A stretch of DNA of 64,000 nt, from NCBI GenBank assembly GCA_029379225.1, contig JAQYWR010000027.1:1-64000 (forward strand), given 5' to 3'. Of the stretch, positions 27,262 to 36,073 are shown piece after piece. The notes beneath the pieces are model-generated. The model was not told the origin of the DNA. It made no database searches and saw only the letters and a list, made by a program, of their open reading frames with translations. Position numbers and translations under genes: made by a program. Every line of letters starts with the position of its first letter. Positions within the stretch are counted from its first letter, which is position 1. The stretch is from Nostoc sp. S4. GTDB taxonomy: Bacteria; Cyanobacteriota; Cyanobacteriia; Cyanobacteriales; Nostocaceae.

Positions 27262-27631
27262 AATGCAATCGCTTCAAAAATGGAATTTTTTTATGATTTT
27301 TCCCTATGTTCTTGGGATTCTTGCCGTGTCTGACTAACACTAGCCCCTCATAAACAAGTGAACTTGTAACATTCACTATTGGCTACATATTCAATTTACC
27401 GCGTCCGATCTTAGGTAGGTAGCGATCGCAGGGGGGATTTCTCGACAGGGGAACCGTACCTGAAGATATGTTTATCATTCAAGAAATTGGCAATCGGTAA
27501 TTGTTGCTATGTTTTGGACTAGCATTTGACTACAGTTGTGAATTATATAAATGATTTGAAATTTTAGTGATTATTTTGACTGATTTTTTAATACTTGGGG
27601 TAAATTGTTGACTATTCACGATACCCTAATA
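27262..27631. other. Intergenic region without visible genes
   Basis: About 370 bp, including a HIP1 site at 27422-27429. It presumably holds the DUF1517 promoter. No hairpin with T-run or ORF is evident. Confidence 0.4.
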
Positions 27632-28018
27632 TCAATTTTTGGTAGAGAAAAAATGCTGCTTCACCACATCCAAGCGCGAGCAGTTCCAATAATCAACATG
27701 GGAGACAATTAAACCATCAGAGTTGAGAGTTAATTCACTCCAACCAGGGATAGAAATATGTGGCTTCCAAGGGACAGGAGTATTCCAACTCAGTGTCCAC
27801 TCAGTTTTAATTGTATCTCCCAAACGTTGAATGTTATGTAAATCCATCTTAGGATTTAAAAAAAAAGTTTCGATAAAACCAATCATTTTTTTATAGCGTT
27901 TAACTCCACGAAATTTATTCAGTGGGTCTTGAAAATAAACATCTGGAGCGTAAAGGCTGTAAGTTTGATTAGCTGGGAATCTTTGATAGTCTTCTTTGAG
28001 AATTTCAATAATATCCAT
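27632..28018 (-). CDS. DUF2358 domain protein
   Basis: The 128-residue protein matches DUF2358, an NTF2-like alpha+beta fold found in cyanobacteria and plastids. It starts DIIEILKEDYQRFP and contains YAPDVYFQDPLNKFRGVKRY near 22-42. A conserved WTLSWNTP strand and the terminal HVDYWNCSRLDVVKQHF follow. Function is unknown. It is part of a minus-strand run with the hypothetical gene upstream (51-bp gap). Confidence 0.9.
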   Translation of the reverse strand: MDIIEILKEDYQRFPANQTYSLYAPDVYFQDPLNKFRGVKRYKKMIGFIETFFLNPKMDLHNIQRLGDTIKTEWTLSWNTPVPWKPHISIPGWSELTLNSDGLIVSHVDYWNCSRLDVVKQHFFSTKN

Positions 28019-28069
28019 AATTAAAAGATTGCTGAATTCGGCAATTCACTAATTCTGTATTCTTCAAAT

Positions 28070-28630
28070 TTATATTTCATTCCATAAGCGTTCTAACTGA
28101 CGCCGCCAAGCAGCTAGGATTTCTTCTCGTACCTCTGGAGTTTGGTCGATTTCACCCATTATTCCTTCTGCATAAAAGCGTTCCAAGTTTTGCATGGTGG
28201 CTTGCAAAGATTGTCCTTGTAGTTTTGCTGCTTGGATAACTTGACGGATGCGACTTTCAACCAATCGATTGAAAACATTATCTAAACCTGTTTCATGTAG
28301 AGACACCAGTCGAGCGATCGCTCTTTCAAAATCCTCTCTTACCAAAGTGCTAGTGTTATGGTGAAACACTGCCCAAATTTGCCCATCAAGCAAAGCATAC
28401 CGTACTTCCTGAGTCTCATCAAAGTTAGCTGCTAAAAACTCTGTTAAAAAAGATTTGGCTTCTTGTAATGGTAATATTGGTAACAAAACTCGCAGCCAAT
28501 TATTATCTTTCGACAGCAGTACCAACAGCCGAAAAGTAGAGGTGTTTACTTCCCAGGAATCAGGGGTGACCGCACCTAAATTTGTGCTAAATAATTCTTT
28601 GAGTGTAGCCGTAATTTCTTCAGGTGTCAT
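28070..28630 (-). CDS. Conserved-looking hypothetical protein
   Basis: The 186-residue protein has an N-terminal alpha/beta part (1-105, with alternating strands FRLLVLLSKD and EVRYALLDGQIWAVFHHN). A helical C-terminus (110-186) is rich in Gln, Arg and Glu. No signal peptide, membrane segment or catalytic motif is seen. The N-terminal layout is reminiscent of YbjN/CesT-like chaperone folds, which is a guess. It is spaced 33 bp from the phosphodiester glycosidase gene and 51 bp from the DUF2358 gene on the same strand, so the three may form an operon. Confidence 0.75.
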   Translation of the reverse strand: MTPEEITATLKELFSTNLGAVTPDSWEVNTSTFRLLVLLSKDNNWLRVLLPILPLQEAKSFLTEFLAANFDETQEVRYALLDGQIWAVFHHNTSTLVREDFERAIARLVSLHETGLDNVFNRLVESRIRQVIQAAKLQGQSLQATMQNLERFYAEGIMGEIDQTPEVREEILAAWRRQLERLWNEI

Positions 28631-28663
28631 AATGTGTTTGTTATATCTAGCCCTAAATTTATT

Positions 28664-29590
28664 TTATTTTTTGTAAATCAAAAATACTGAACCAATCGGC
28701 CCTGAATTTTCTAGATAGATTTTTTGGTTGTAATATAATCCTGGAGACATACCTCCATCAAATAAAATTCCTTCTTGAATTTTTCCTAAACAATTATTGC
28801 TTGCAATGCCTTCCAAGACATTATCAAACTTATCTGGTAGTAACTCTTGATTAATGTCAGATATTTCAATCTGAGAATTAGCTTTCACATCATTAACTAA
28901 TAATATTACATATCCTCGCTCTGTAATAGCTGCCATAGAGCGATTAGTTGCACCTTTACAGGCAAATTCTCCCAAATCTTGACAAATATTTTTAAATTTA
29001 CCCTGACGATAAAATCTGCCATTCCCTCCTACTAAATTGTAATTGAGAACATCGCTGTTTCTTCTACCAGCTTGGATAGTGGCTTGTCGTTGTCTGGGTG
29101 AACCTCCTGATATACCAAAGGAAGAACGCTTATTTTTAAATGCTCCTGAATATTCTACACCGCGAGAAATATTTAAGCCTTGTGGTCGATTGTCAGTACC
29201 TATATAGTCCGCATTAATTGCAGCAATCGGTAGCTGTCCATTTAATTTGGCATTATCACCAACGAGTAGTTCGCGAAACTGTCTCGGTACATATTCTTTA
29301 CGTAGTTTTCCGCGAGCATCTTTAGCGTAGAGTTGATGAGATAAACCAACATTAACTTTGAAATCTAATTCTGCTGATTTAGGATTAAAAATAATTACAT
29401 GGTTAATACCTTTGGAATTTTTCTGCCCTTGATTATTCGTTTTAAAAAAATCAATACTGAATTTGGGATCTTTTCCAGGACAAATTTTAGATGCTTTTGG
29501 TACTGAATTGGCGACAAGTTTTTGACAACCTGATAACAAGCTAGCACTAGCGATCGCCATCAATAACAAAAGTAAGCTTTTTTTAGACAT
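28664..29590 (-). CDS. Phosphodiester glycosidase (NAGPA/DUF2233) lipoprotein
   Basis: The 308 residues start with a lipoprotein signal (LLMAIASASLLSGC, acylated Cys22). The NAGPA-like fold follows: AAINADYIGTDNRPQGLNIS near 122-141, RSMAAITERGYVILLV near 217, and GILFDGGMSPGLYYN near 275 with the conserved FDGG motif. The family includes the mammalian uncovering enzyme and bacterial exported glycosidases. The likely role is hydrolysis of a sugar phosphodiester at the cell envelope, substrate unknown. Confidence 0.85.
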   Translation of the reverse strand: MSKKSLLLLLMAIASASLLSGCQKLVANSVPKASKICPGKDPKFSIDFFKTNNQGQKNSKGINHVIIFNPKSAELDFKVNVGLSHQLYAKDARGKLRKEYVPRQFRELLVGDNAKLNGQLPIAAINADYIGTDNRPQGLNISRGVEYSGAFKNKRSSFGISGGSPRQRQATIQAGRRNSDVLNYNLVGGNGRFYRQGKFKNICQDLGEFACKGATNRSMAAITERGYVILLVNDVKANSQIEISDINQELLPDKFDNVLEGIASNNCLGKIQEGILFDGGMSPGLYYNQKIYLENSGPIGSVFLIYKK

Positions 29591-29596
29591 AATCGT

Positions 29597-29630
29597 GCAA
29601 AAAACCCGCTACAGAATTACTATAGCGGGG
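29597..29630 (-). terminator. Rho-independent terminator of the DUF4912 gene
   Basis: On the minus strand CCCGCTA and TAGCGGG form a 7-bp stem (plus-strand arms 29605-29611 and 29623-29629) followed at once by TTTTTT. It lies between the DUF4912 stop and the start of the glycosidase gene, so the two are separate transcripts. Confidence 0.88.
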
Positions 29631-29674
29631 AATAATTTAAAATATCACTCTGGGATTAACCTAATAACTAAAAC

Positions 29675-30928
29675 TTAAGAGAACCATTCTAAAACAGCGT
29701 CTTCTTTGGTGTTAGTATTCCGGGATGGTGTTTCACGATTAAATTTCATCTGAATTGACCGGGTTTGCTCGCCATCAGCAGCCACAGCCACAATTGGATA
29801 GTCAATTAAACCATCTTGGAAGGACATCTGGAAGCGGAATGTACCATCTGGATTGAGTTTAATTGGACGACCGCCAATCGTTACGTTAGCATCGGGTTCA
29901 GTTGCACCATAGACAATCAATTCAGCATCGGCTATCAACCAGAACTTGCGCGGACGCACTGGTACGGCGGAAGCCGAGAAGCCAACACCTGACATGGTTA
30001 AACCTGACGCAGTAGGAACTGCCCACAGACCTACACCAGAGGGGAAAACGTAGGAACTGATAGCTTGTTCGGGGCGTACTAAACCTGGTGCTTGCTGCAT
30101 GGAGCCAAACAGAGAACCAGCAACGCGTTGTGCTTCGGCAGATTCGGCTAAGCCAAAGATTTGGTCGTAAATGGGGTTGCCATTTGCACCATTAACACCA
30201 TTAACAGCATTGGCTGTTGCTGCTGCGGCCTTCTGGGCAGGTGGAACCAATTCGTACTGAGTTTTTTCACGCAAGTCTTCTTGAAAGTCAACAGTGATGA
30301 AGACATCTTCAATCCAGTCAGAAGGATAGACGGGAGGAATACGTACTTTAGCAGAACGAGCGAGTACTAACCAGCGACCATCAACAGCCCGATAGCCGAC
30401 ATCGATCGTATAATCGCGATCGCTAACTGGAACTGGTAAATACCATTCTCTTGCTAGTTCGTCAGCAGGATATTCTTGAATGCTGTGGGGACTTTGAAAA
30501 TCAATATTGATGTCAGTAACATCATAAATCCGTAGTGCCAGTTGTTGTCCCCCTTGGCGACGCAGTTCTTCTTTATGTTCATTGGGAACATCCCAGTAAG
30601 TGTAAGCCCATTGGGGATCGCGGGGTAAGAGTACAATCCGGCTTTCACCATAACCAGAAGGCAGATCTGGGAGTCCTTCATCAACATCAGTAAGAGATCC
30701 ACCAGTACGATCTTCCTGACCTAATTCAAACTTAGCTGCTTCCACGGTTTCTTGTGCCTCCAGTGAACGAGATGGACTAAGCGAAATTTTGCTGCGCTGG
30801 ACTTCTTGAATTGATGCGAGCAGTTGAGATTTACGCATTCGGCTATAGCGAGAGATGCTATATTCGCTAGCAACTTTACGTAGTTGCCGTAAGGTCATCT
30901 CCTCTAGTGGCGGGCGTTCTTTTGCCAT
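29675..30928 (-). CDS. DUF4912 domain protein with N-terminal SAP/Rho-N-like helices
   Basis: The 417-residue protein begins with a Rho-N/SAP-like helical hairpin (LRQLRKVASEYSISRYSRMR then KSQLLASIQEV, residues 13-43) of the kind that binds nucleic acid or acts as a tether. The DUF4912 domain (about 85-205) has GESRIVLLPRDPQWAYTYWD. A C-terminal beta domain (about 325-400) contains FWLIADAELIVYGATEPDANV, a strand pattern like a Gmad2/bacterial Ig-like fold. The middle is low complexity (Ala/Asn). Function is unknown. GGAGG precedes the ATG. Confidence 0.82.
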   Translation of the reverse strand: MAKERPPLEEMTLRQLRKVASEYSISRYSRMRKSQLLASIQEVQRSKISLSPSRSLEAQETVEAAKFELGQEDRTGGSLTDVDEGLPDLPSGYGESRIVLLPRDPQWAYTYWDVPNEHKEELRRQGGQQLALRIYDVTDINIDFQSPHSIQEYPADELAREWYLPVPVSDRDYTIDVGYRAVDGRWLVLARSAKVRIPPVYPSDWIEDVFITVDFQEDLREKTQYELVPPAQKAAAATANAVNGVNGANGNPIYDQIFGLAESAEAQRVAGSLFGSMQQAPGLVRPEQAISSYVFPSGVGLWAVPTASGLTMSGVGFSASAVPVRPRKFWLIADAELIVYGATEPDANVTIGGRPIKLNPDGTFRFQMSFQDGLIDYPIVAVAADGEQTRSIQMKFNRETPSRNTNTKEDAVLEWFS

Positions 30929-31480
30929 TAATTTGGCCTCCAGTAGTTTAAGCGGTAAATGATTTCCCCTGGTTAAAGAATGCAGTCTAAAATGTCATCC
31001 ACTCCAGATGAATTTCTTATTCCTGACTCCTGGTTTTGCCCAGTTTTAAGTTTTTTAGTTTGTTTTTAAATCGAAATCATTTCCGATCGATTCCTTTGGT
31101 TATGCCTTTAGCATTTTTTTGGGATCGGAGGAGTTGTAATTTGTTAAGTCAATATTAACCACTAAGCATATGTAGGGATCAAGGGGGTTGAATAGATTTT
31201 TTGGCTATTTCACGAATTTATCAGCCCTTCTGGGATCGCTTTGTCATGTATTCATAACATTAACAGCTAAAGTATCTTGTTTACCAGAGAAAATGTCATC
31301 ATTTCATGATTTTAAATTCGAGTTAGCCCCAAATCTAATCCCCAAAGGACTTTTGAGTAGGGAGTGGAGAGTGAAAGGGGCAAGAAGACAACAACACAGG
31401 GCTTGCAGAAATCTTTTCCCTCCCCTTTTCCTCTTGCGGTGAGTAAGAAAATTAATAATTGTACTCAGTACAATAAGGTC
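30929..31480. other. Long intergenic region, left part
   Basis: About 550 bp between divergent genes. It contains the DUF4912 promoter and purine-rich filler (31350-31430). A frame of 84 codons exists at 31188-31442, but its composition is not protein-like. Confidence 0.4.
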
Positions 31481-31621
31481 TAGAGTGTGTTTTCAAAGTA
31501 TTAGCTCCCCCCAAACTACCTGAAAAAGGGTGGCTAAGATCCCCTAAATCGCCTTTACAAAGGGGAATTTAGGCGAGAAAAAAGTTAGGAGGCTAAACGA
31601 GTAGTTTGAAAACACGCCCTA
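31481..31621. mobile_element. MITE-like element with GTGTTTTCAAA ends
   Basis: The left end TAGAGTGTGTTTTCAAAGT (31481-31499) and the right end AGTTTGAAAACACGCCCTA (31603-31621) are 19-bp inverted repeats with three mismatches. Both ends finish in TA, which may be the target duplication, as in IS630/Tc1-type insertion. The 141-bp element carries an internal hairpin (CCCCTAAATCGCC / GGGGAATTTAGGCG) and no ORF. Confidence 0.7.
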
Positions 31622-31653
31622 AAGCTCCTGATTTTAGTTATGAAAAATAAAGA

Positions 31654-31754
31654 TTTTTTCTAACGCCCTGCGTCAGAAAAAAGGGCAAAGCCGGAGATTG
31701 CTGGGTCTTTGTTCGTGATTCCAACCTCATAACGAAAGTAAGAATTGGAATCAC
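31654..31754. repeat. Two hairpins upstream of the CBCR kinase gene
   Basis: TTTTTTCTAACGC (31654-31666) pairs with GCGTCAGAAAAAA (31670-31682) with one mismatch. GTGATTCCAA (31715-31724) and TTGGAATCAC (31745-31754) are perfect 10-bp inverted repeats around a 20-nt loop. They lie 150-250 bp before the kinase ATG and could be an operator or leader structure; the purpose is unknown. Confidence 0.45.
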
Positions 31755-31899
31755 AACTGGGCACTCTGTATGAGGCTTATAGCAGAATTTGCTGATTATT
31801 TGGAGTTAAGGGTTGAAATTTTCCTGCAATCCAAAATCAAACATCTAAAAAATTGGCACAGTCATTGTTTAATCACAAAGCACAAAAAACAAACGACAA

Positions 31900-34800
31900 A
31901 TGACTAACCTGATTCTGGTTGTAGACGACGACCATTTAATGCGAATGTATCTGTGTGAGCTATTGAAAGAAGCAGGGTATCAAGTAGTAGAAGCGAGTAA
32001 TGGTTTAGAGGCGATCGCTACCTATACTCGGCTACATCCAGATATAGTATTGTTGGATGCGATCATGCCAGAGATGGATGGATTTGACTGCTGCGCTCAA
32101 CTGCAAGCACTTCCTAATGGTAAAGACACACCAGTGTTAATGATTAGCGGTTTTGACGATCGGGGATCTGTGGAAAAAGCTTTTGCTGTGGGTGCTACTG
32201 ATTTTATTACTAAGCCGATTCAATGGCCGATATTACATCAAAGATTGCGCCGTCTTCTGGAAGCTCATCGTGCCAAGGAGAAATTACAACAGCAAACTGC
32301 CCAGGCACAACAGCAAGAAGCACAACTGAGGATAGCTTTAGAGTTTGCTGGGATGAGTATTTGGAACTGGGATATTCTGACTGACAAAATTACTTACTCA
32401 GGTAACTTAAAAGCACTTTTCGGCATAGAAAAAGCTACTTTTAATGAGACTTATAATAGTTTTATCAACCGCATTCATCGCCAAGACCGCGATTTGGTCA
32501 GGCGATCGCATCAGCAGGTTATTGTGGATGGGGTAGAATATGACATCGAATTTCGAGTCATTTTGCCTGATGGCAGCATTCGCTATTTAGCAAGCAAAGG
32601 AGTTGTCTGTCGTGATGCATCTTCTGTGGCTGTAGGAATGTCTGCAATAAATATAGACATCACCAAGTGCAAGCAAGCACAGGAGGCGTTAGAAGTTCAC
32701 GCTAACCAGCAAGCAACAATAGCAGAACTCAGTCAAATAGCTCTAGCTGGTACAGACTTGACTGCACTGATGAACTTATGTAGCAGCATCGTTGCCCAAT
32801 GCCTAAAAGTCGAGTATTGTAAAGTTTTAGAACTACTACCAAATGGTAATGCATTACTGCTAAGGGCTGGAGTAGGTTGGCAGCCTAATTTGGTAGGAAA
32901 TGCTACCGTCAGCGCTTTGATAAATTCCCAAGCTGGCTATACCCTGCTTTCCAGCGGCCCGGTGATTGTCGATGACCTGCGAACCGAAACGCGATTCAAT
33001 GGCCCACAACTGCTACACGACCATCAAGTAGTGAGCGGGATTAGCGTGGTGATTCATGGCAAAGAGCGTCCTTTCGGTGTTTTAGGGGCACACACAACCA
33101 GACACCAGACCTTCACTAAAGATGAAATTTATTTTCTTCAATCTATTGCTAATATTCTAGCTGCTGCTATTGAGCGTCAACGAGTGGAAAACGCACTCAA
33201 ACAAAGGGAAGAACGCTGCCAGTTAGTGGTGCGGGGTAATAATGACGGCATTTGGGATTGGAATCTTAAAAACAATCGAGTATTTTTTTCAACTCGCTGG
33301 AAGGAAATGCTCGGTTACCAAGAAGACGAAATTTCCGATGATTTAGATGAATGGATAACGCGAGTGCATCCAGATGATATCGGATTTGTCAGACAAGCGC
33401 TCGCCGATCACTTTGCCAAGATTACCCCGTTTTTTATTAACGAACATCGAATTCTCTGTAAAGATGGTGCTTACAAATGGGTTTTTAATCGCGGTCAGGC
33501 AGTCTGGGACGAAGATGGTAATGTAGTCCGGATGACAAGTTGTCATACAGATATCACTGAACGCAAATTAGCAGAAGAACAATTACGTCAAAGCGAAGAA
33601 CGTTTCCAGGTAGTCGCCCGTGCTACCAACGATATTTTATGGGACTGGGATTTGCTGACTAATAAGGTGTGGTGGAATCAAGCTTTACAAACACTGTTTG
33701 GTTACTCCATAGAGCAAATAAATTTCACTGCTCAATGGTGGAGCGAACAGATACATCCAGATGACAGGCAGAGAATCGCCACCCAAGTGCGGGCTTTGAT
33801 CGATAGCGGTGAAAAATTCTGGTCAAATGAATACCGCTTTCGCCGTAGTAACGGCTCCTATGCCTACGTCTTCGATCGCGGTTATGTTGTCCACGACCAA
33901 ATAGGTAAACCTGTGCGAATGATGGGCGCAATGATGGATATTAGCGAACGGCAAGCCGTGCTACACGAACGCAACCGCGCCCAAGCAGAATTACAGCGCC
34001 AAAATATGCGATCGCAACTGTTCGCTAATATCACCCTGAAGATTCGCCAATCTTTACAAATCGATCGAATTCTCCAAACTAGTGTCACAGAGGTGCAAAA
34101 GTTACTACTCGCCGACCGTGTATTAATCTTGCGTCTACAGCCAAATAACTCTTTGATGGCGGTTCAAGAAGCAGTAGTTCCGGGTTTACCGATTGTTTTG
34201 GGACAGCAAATTATCGACCCTTGCTTTGGCAACAATTACATCGAGCAGTACCGCCAAGGACGAATTAGTTCAATTAGAGATATCACAGAAGCTGATATCC
34301 AACCTTGCCACGTGGAATTACTGCAACGATTCGCCGTCAAAGCCAACCTTGTAGTTCCAATTTTATTCAAAAATCAACTGTGGGGACTGTTAATTGCCCA
34401 TCAGTGCGCTCATTCCCGGGAGTGGACTAGTTCGGAAATTGAACTTTTGCAACAGTTGGCAGATCAAATAGGTATTGCCTCGGCTCAGAGCCAAATCCTA
34501 GAACAAGAAACTCGCCAGCGGCAAGAACTCGCCCGTTCCAATAAAGAATTGCAAGAATTTGCATTTGTCGCCTCCCACGATTTGCAAGAGCCACTGCGTA
34601 AGATTAAAACTTTTGGCGATCGCTTGAAAGTTACCTACAGCGACATTTTAACTGACCAAGGACGCGACTATTTAGAACGGATGCTCAATGCCGTCAACAG
34701 AATGCAGACATTGATTGAAGACTTGTTAACACTTTCACGAGTTACTACTAGGGGCCAGCCTTTTGTATCTGTAAATCTGGCAAAAATTGCCCAAGAGGTA

Positions 34801-35250
34801 TTGTCTGATTTAGAAGTCTATGTCCAGCAAACTGGGGCAAGTGTCGAAATTGGCAAGTTACCTACTATTAAAGCCGATCCTCTACAGATGCGCCAATTAC
34901 TGCAAAATCTCATTGGTAACGCGCTGAAATTTCACCGCCCACAAGTACCACCTGCAATCAAAATTTATGGTAGTATTTTAAACAATCAAGCAAATAACAT
35001 TTTGCCTAATTCTGAGCTTTGTCAAATCGTTGTAGAAGATAATGGTATTGGTTTTGAAGAAAAATATCTCGATCGCATTTTTAATGTTTTTCAACGTTTA
35101 CATAGCACTATTGAATACGAAGGTACTGGTATTGGTTTAGCTATTTGTCGGAAAATAACCGAGCGTCATCATGGAAGGATCACAGCCCAGAGCAAACCAG
35201 GGCAAGGAGCGAAGTTTTTTGTCACATTATCAGTCAATTTTCATCCTTAA
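31900..35250 (+). CDS. Hybrid histidine kinase with a putative cyanobacteriochrome GAF domain
   Basis: The 1116 residues read REC (1-120, phospho-Asp53), coiled coil, PAS (145-258), GAF (270-425), PAS (437-560), PAS (565-690), GAF (705-865), HisKA (His893 in FVASHDLQEPLR) and HATPase (Asn1007, DNGIGF at 1047, GTGIGLAI at 1075). The second GAF contains DPCF (Cys775) and PCHVELLQRF (Cys803-His804). The spacing of 28 residues equals that between the two chromophore-linking cysteines of DXCF cyanobacteriochromes such as TePixJ, so bilin binding and light sensing are predicted. The first GAF lacks these residues. The N-terminal REC is unusual for a sensor input. Two response-regulator/kinase genes follow in the same direction. 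Confidence 0.92.
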   Translation: MTNLILVVDDDHLMRMYLCELLKEAGYQVVEASNGLEAIATYTRLHPDIVLLDAIMPEMDGFDCCAQLQALPNGKDTPVLMISGFDDRGSVEKAFAVGATDFITKPIQWPILHQRLRRLLEAHRAKEKLQQQTAQAQQQEAQLRIALEFAGMSIWNWDILTDKITYSGNLKALFGIEKATFNETYNSFINRIHRQDRDLVRRSHQQVIVDGVEYDIEFRVILPDGSIRYLASKGVVCRDASSVAVGMSAINIDITKCKQAQEALEVHANQQATIAELSQIALAGTDLTALMNLCSSIVAQCLKVEYCKVLELLPNGNALLLRAGVGWQPNLVGNATVSALINSQAGYTLLSSGPVIVDDLRTETRFNGPQLLHDHQVVSGISVVIHGKERPFGVLGAHTTRHQTFTKDEIYFLQSIANILAAAIERQRVENALKQREERCQLVVRGNNDGIWDWNLKNNRVFFSTRWKEMLGYQEDEISDDLDEWITRVHPDDIGFVRQALADHFAKITPFFINEHRILCKDGAYKWVFNRGQAVWDEDGNVVRMTSCHTDITERKLAEEQLRQSEERFQVVARATNDILWDWDLLTNKVWWNQALQTLFGYSIEQINFTAQWWSEQIHPDDRQRIATQVRALIDSGEKFWSNEYRFRRSNGSYAYVFDRGYVVHDQIGKPVRMMGAMMDISERQAVLHERNRAQAELQRQNMRSQLFANITLKIRQSLQIDRILQTSVTEVQKLLLADRVLILRLQPNNSLMAVQEAVVPGLPIVLGQQIIDPCFGNNYIEQYRQGRISSIRDITEADIQPCHVELLQRFAVKANLVVPILFKNQLWGLLIAHQCAHSREWTSSEIELLQQLADQIGIASAQSQILEQETRQRQELARSNKELQEFAFVASHDLQEPLRKIKTFGDRLKVTYSDILTDQGRDYLERMLNAVNRMQTLIEDLLTLSRVTTRGQPFVSVNLAKIAQEVLSDLEVYVQQTGASVEIGKLPTIKADPLQMRQLLQNLIGNALKFHRPQVPPAIKIYGSILNNQANNILPNSELCQIVVEDNGIGFEEKYLDRIFNVFQRLHSTIEYEGTGIGLAICRKITERHHGRITAQSKPGQGAKFFVTLSVNFHP

Positions 35251-35575
35251 TTTTTCTTCCTGGAGAGGGATTAAGACCAGACTAAAAAATTAGCTTAATT
35301 GTACAATTGTGCTCTCTAATTTCTATGACTTATTTATTCTCCAAATTTCATCATGTTAGCGATTGCTCAAATTGGATTATTTCAGGTTTTAGACGGCTAA
35401 TGCAACATATTATTTGTCGTTAAACATTCCTTGCTGTACTGCAAAAATCAAGCTTTTATAGCTCAAATTTATAAATTGCATATTTGATTATTTTTGTCAA
35501 TGTACAACTTGCCATTTGTACCAAGTTAATAACTTGATTCATACTAATAAACCAATGCAAAGGAGACGATGCATA

Positions 35576-36073
35576 GTGAAGGGTCGAGAAACAAACGTCA
35601 CAATTTTAATGGCTGATGATGATGAAGATGACAGGATGTTGGTTCGTGAGGCGTTGGCAGAAAGTCAATTGCCAATTGAACTATACATCGTTAGTAATGG
35701 TGAAGAGTTGATGGATTATTTATACCACCGTGGTCGATATGCTGACAACAGGGGTAAACCGCATCCAGGGTTGATTTTATTAGATTTGAATATGCCGAAA
35801 AAAGACGGTCTGGAAGCACTCAAAGAAATCAAAACTGACCCACAACTGCGGCAAATTCCTGTGATCATGCTGTCAACATCAGGTGTTCAAGAAGATATAT
35901 ATAATACCTACGATTTGGGTGCAAACTCCTTCATCATTAAGCCAGTGACTTTTGCCTCATTAGTTGAGGTGATGAAGACTCTAGGAAAATACTGGTTTGA
36001 AATTGTGCAACTGCCAGCAGAAGCAATGGGAGACAAATATGGACAACAGCCCCATCAAAGTTCTGTTCGTTGA
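35576..36073 (+). CDS. Rcp1-type single-domain response regulator
   Basis: The product of 165 residues is a lone receiver domain. The acidic pocket is ADDDEDD, the phosphorylation site is LLDLNMPKKDG, the conserved Thr/Ser lies in MLSTSG and the Lys in IKPVTF. The insertion YLYHRGRYADNRGKPHPG and the C-terminal YWFEIVQLP are typical of Rcp1-like regulators that partner phytochrome-family kinases. The longest frame begins at a TTG at 35516, but the GTG at 35576 has AGGAGA 9 nt upstream and gives the normal length. The stop overlaps the start of the next gene by 35 nt, so translation is probably coupled. Confidence 0.88.
   Translation: MKGRETNVTILMADDDEDDRMLVREALAESQLPIELYIVSNGEELMDYLYHRGRYADNRGKPHPGLILLDLNMPKKDGLEALKEIKTDPQLRQIPVIMLSTSGVQEDIYNTYDLGANSFIIKPVTFASLVEVMKTLGKYWFEIVQLPAEAMGDKYGQQPHQSSVR

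Noticed and set aside
31188-31442. 84-codon ORF in the spacer before the CBCR kinase
   Set aside because: No ribosome site or protein-like pattern; the second half is purine-rich filler.
35997-36038. Upstream start for the REC-PAS-HK-REC gene
   Set aside because: The ATG at 36039 has GGGAGA at the proper distance and gives a standard receiver N-terminus; the extension lies in the preceding gene.
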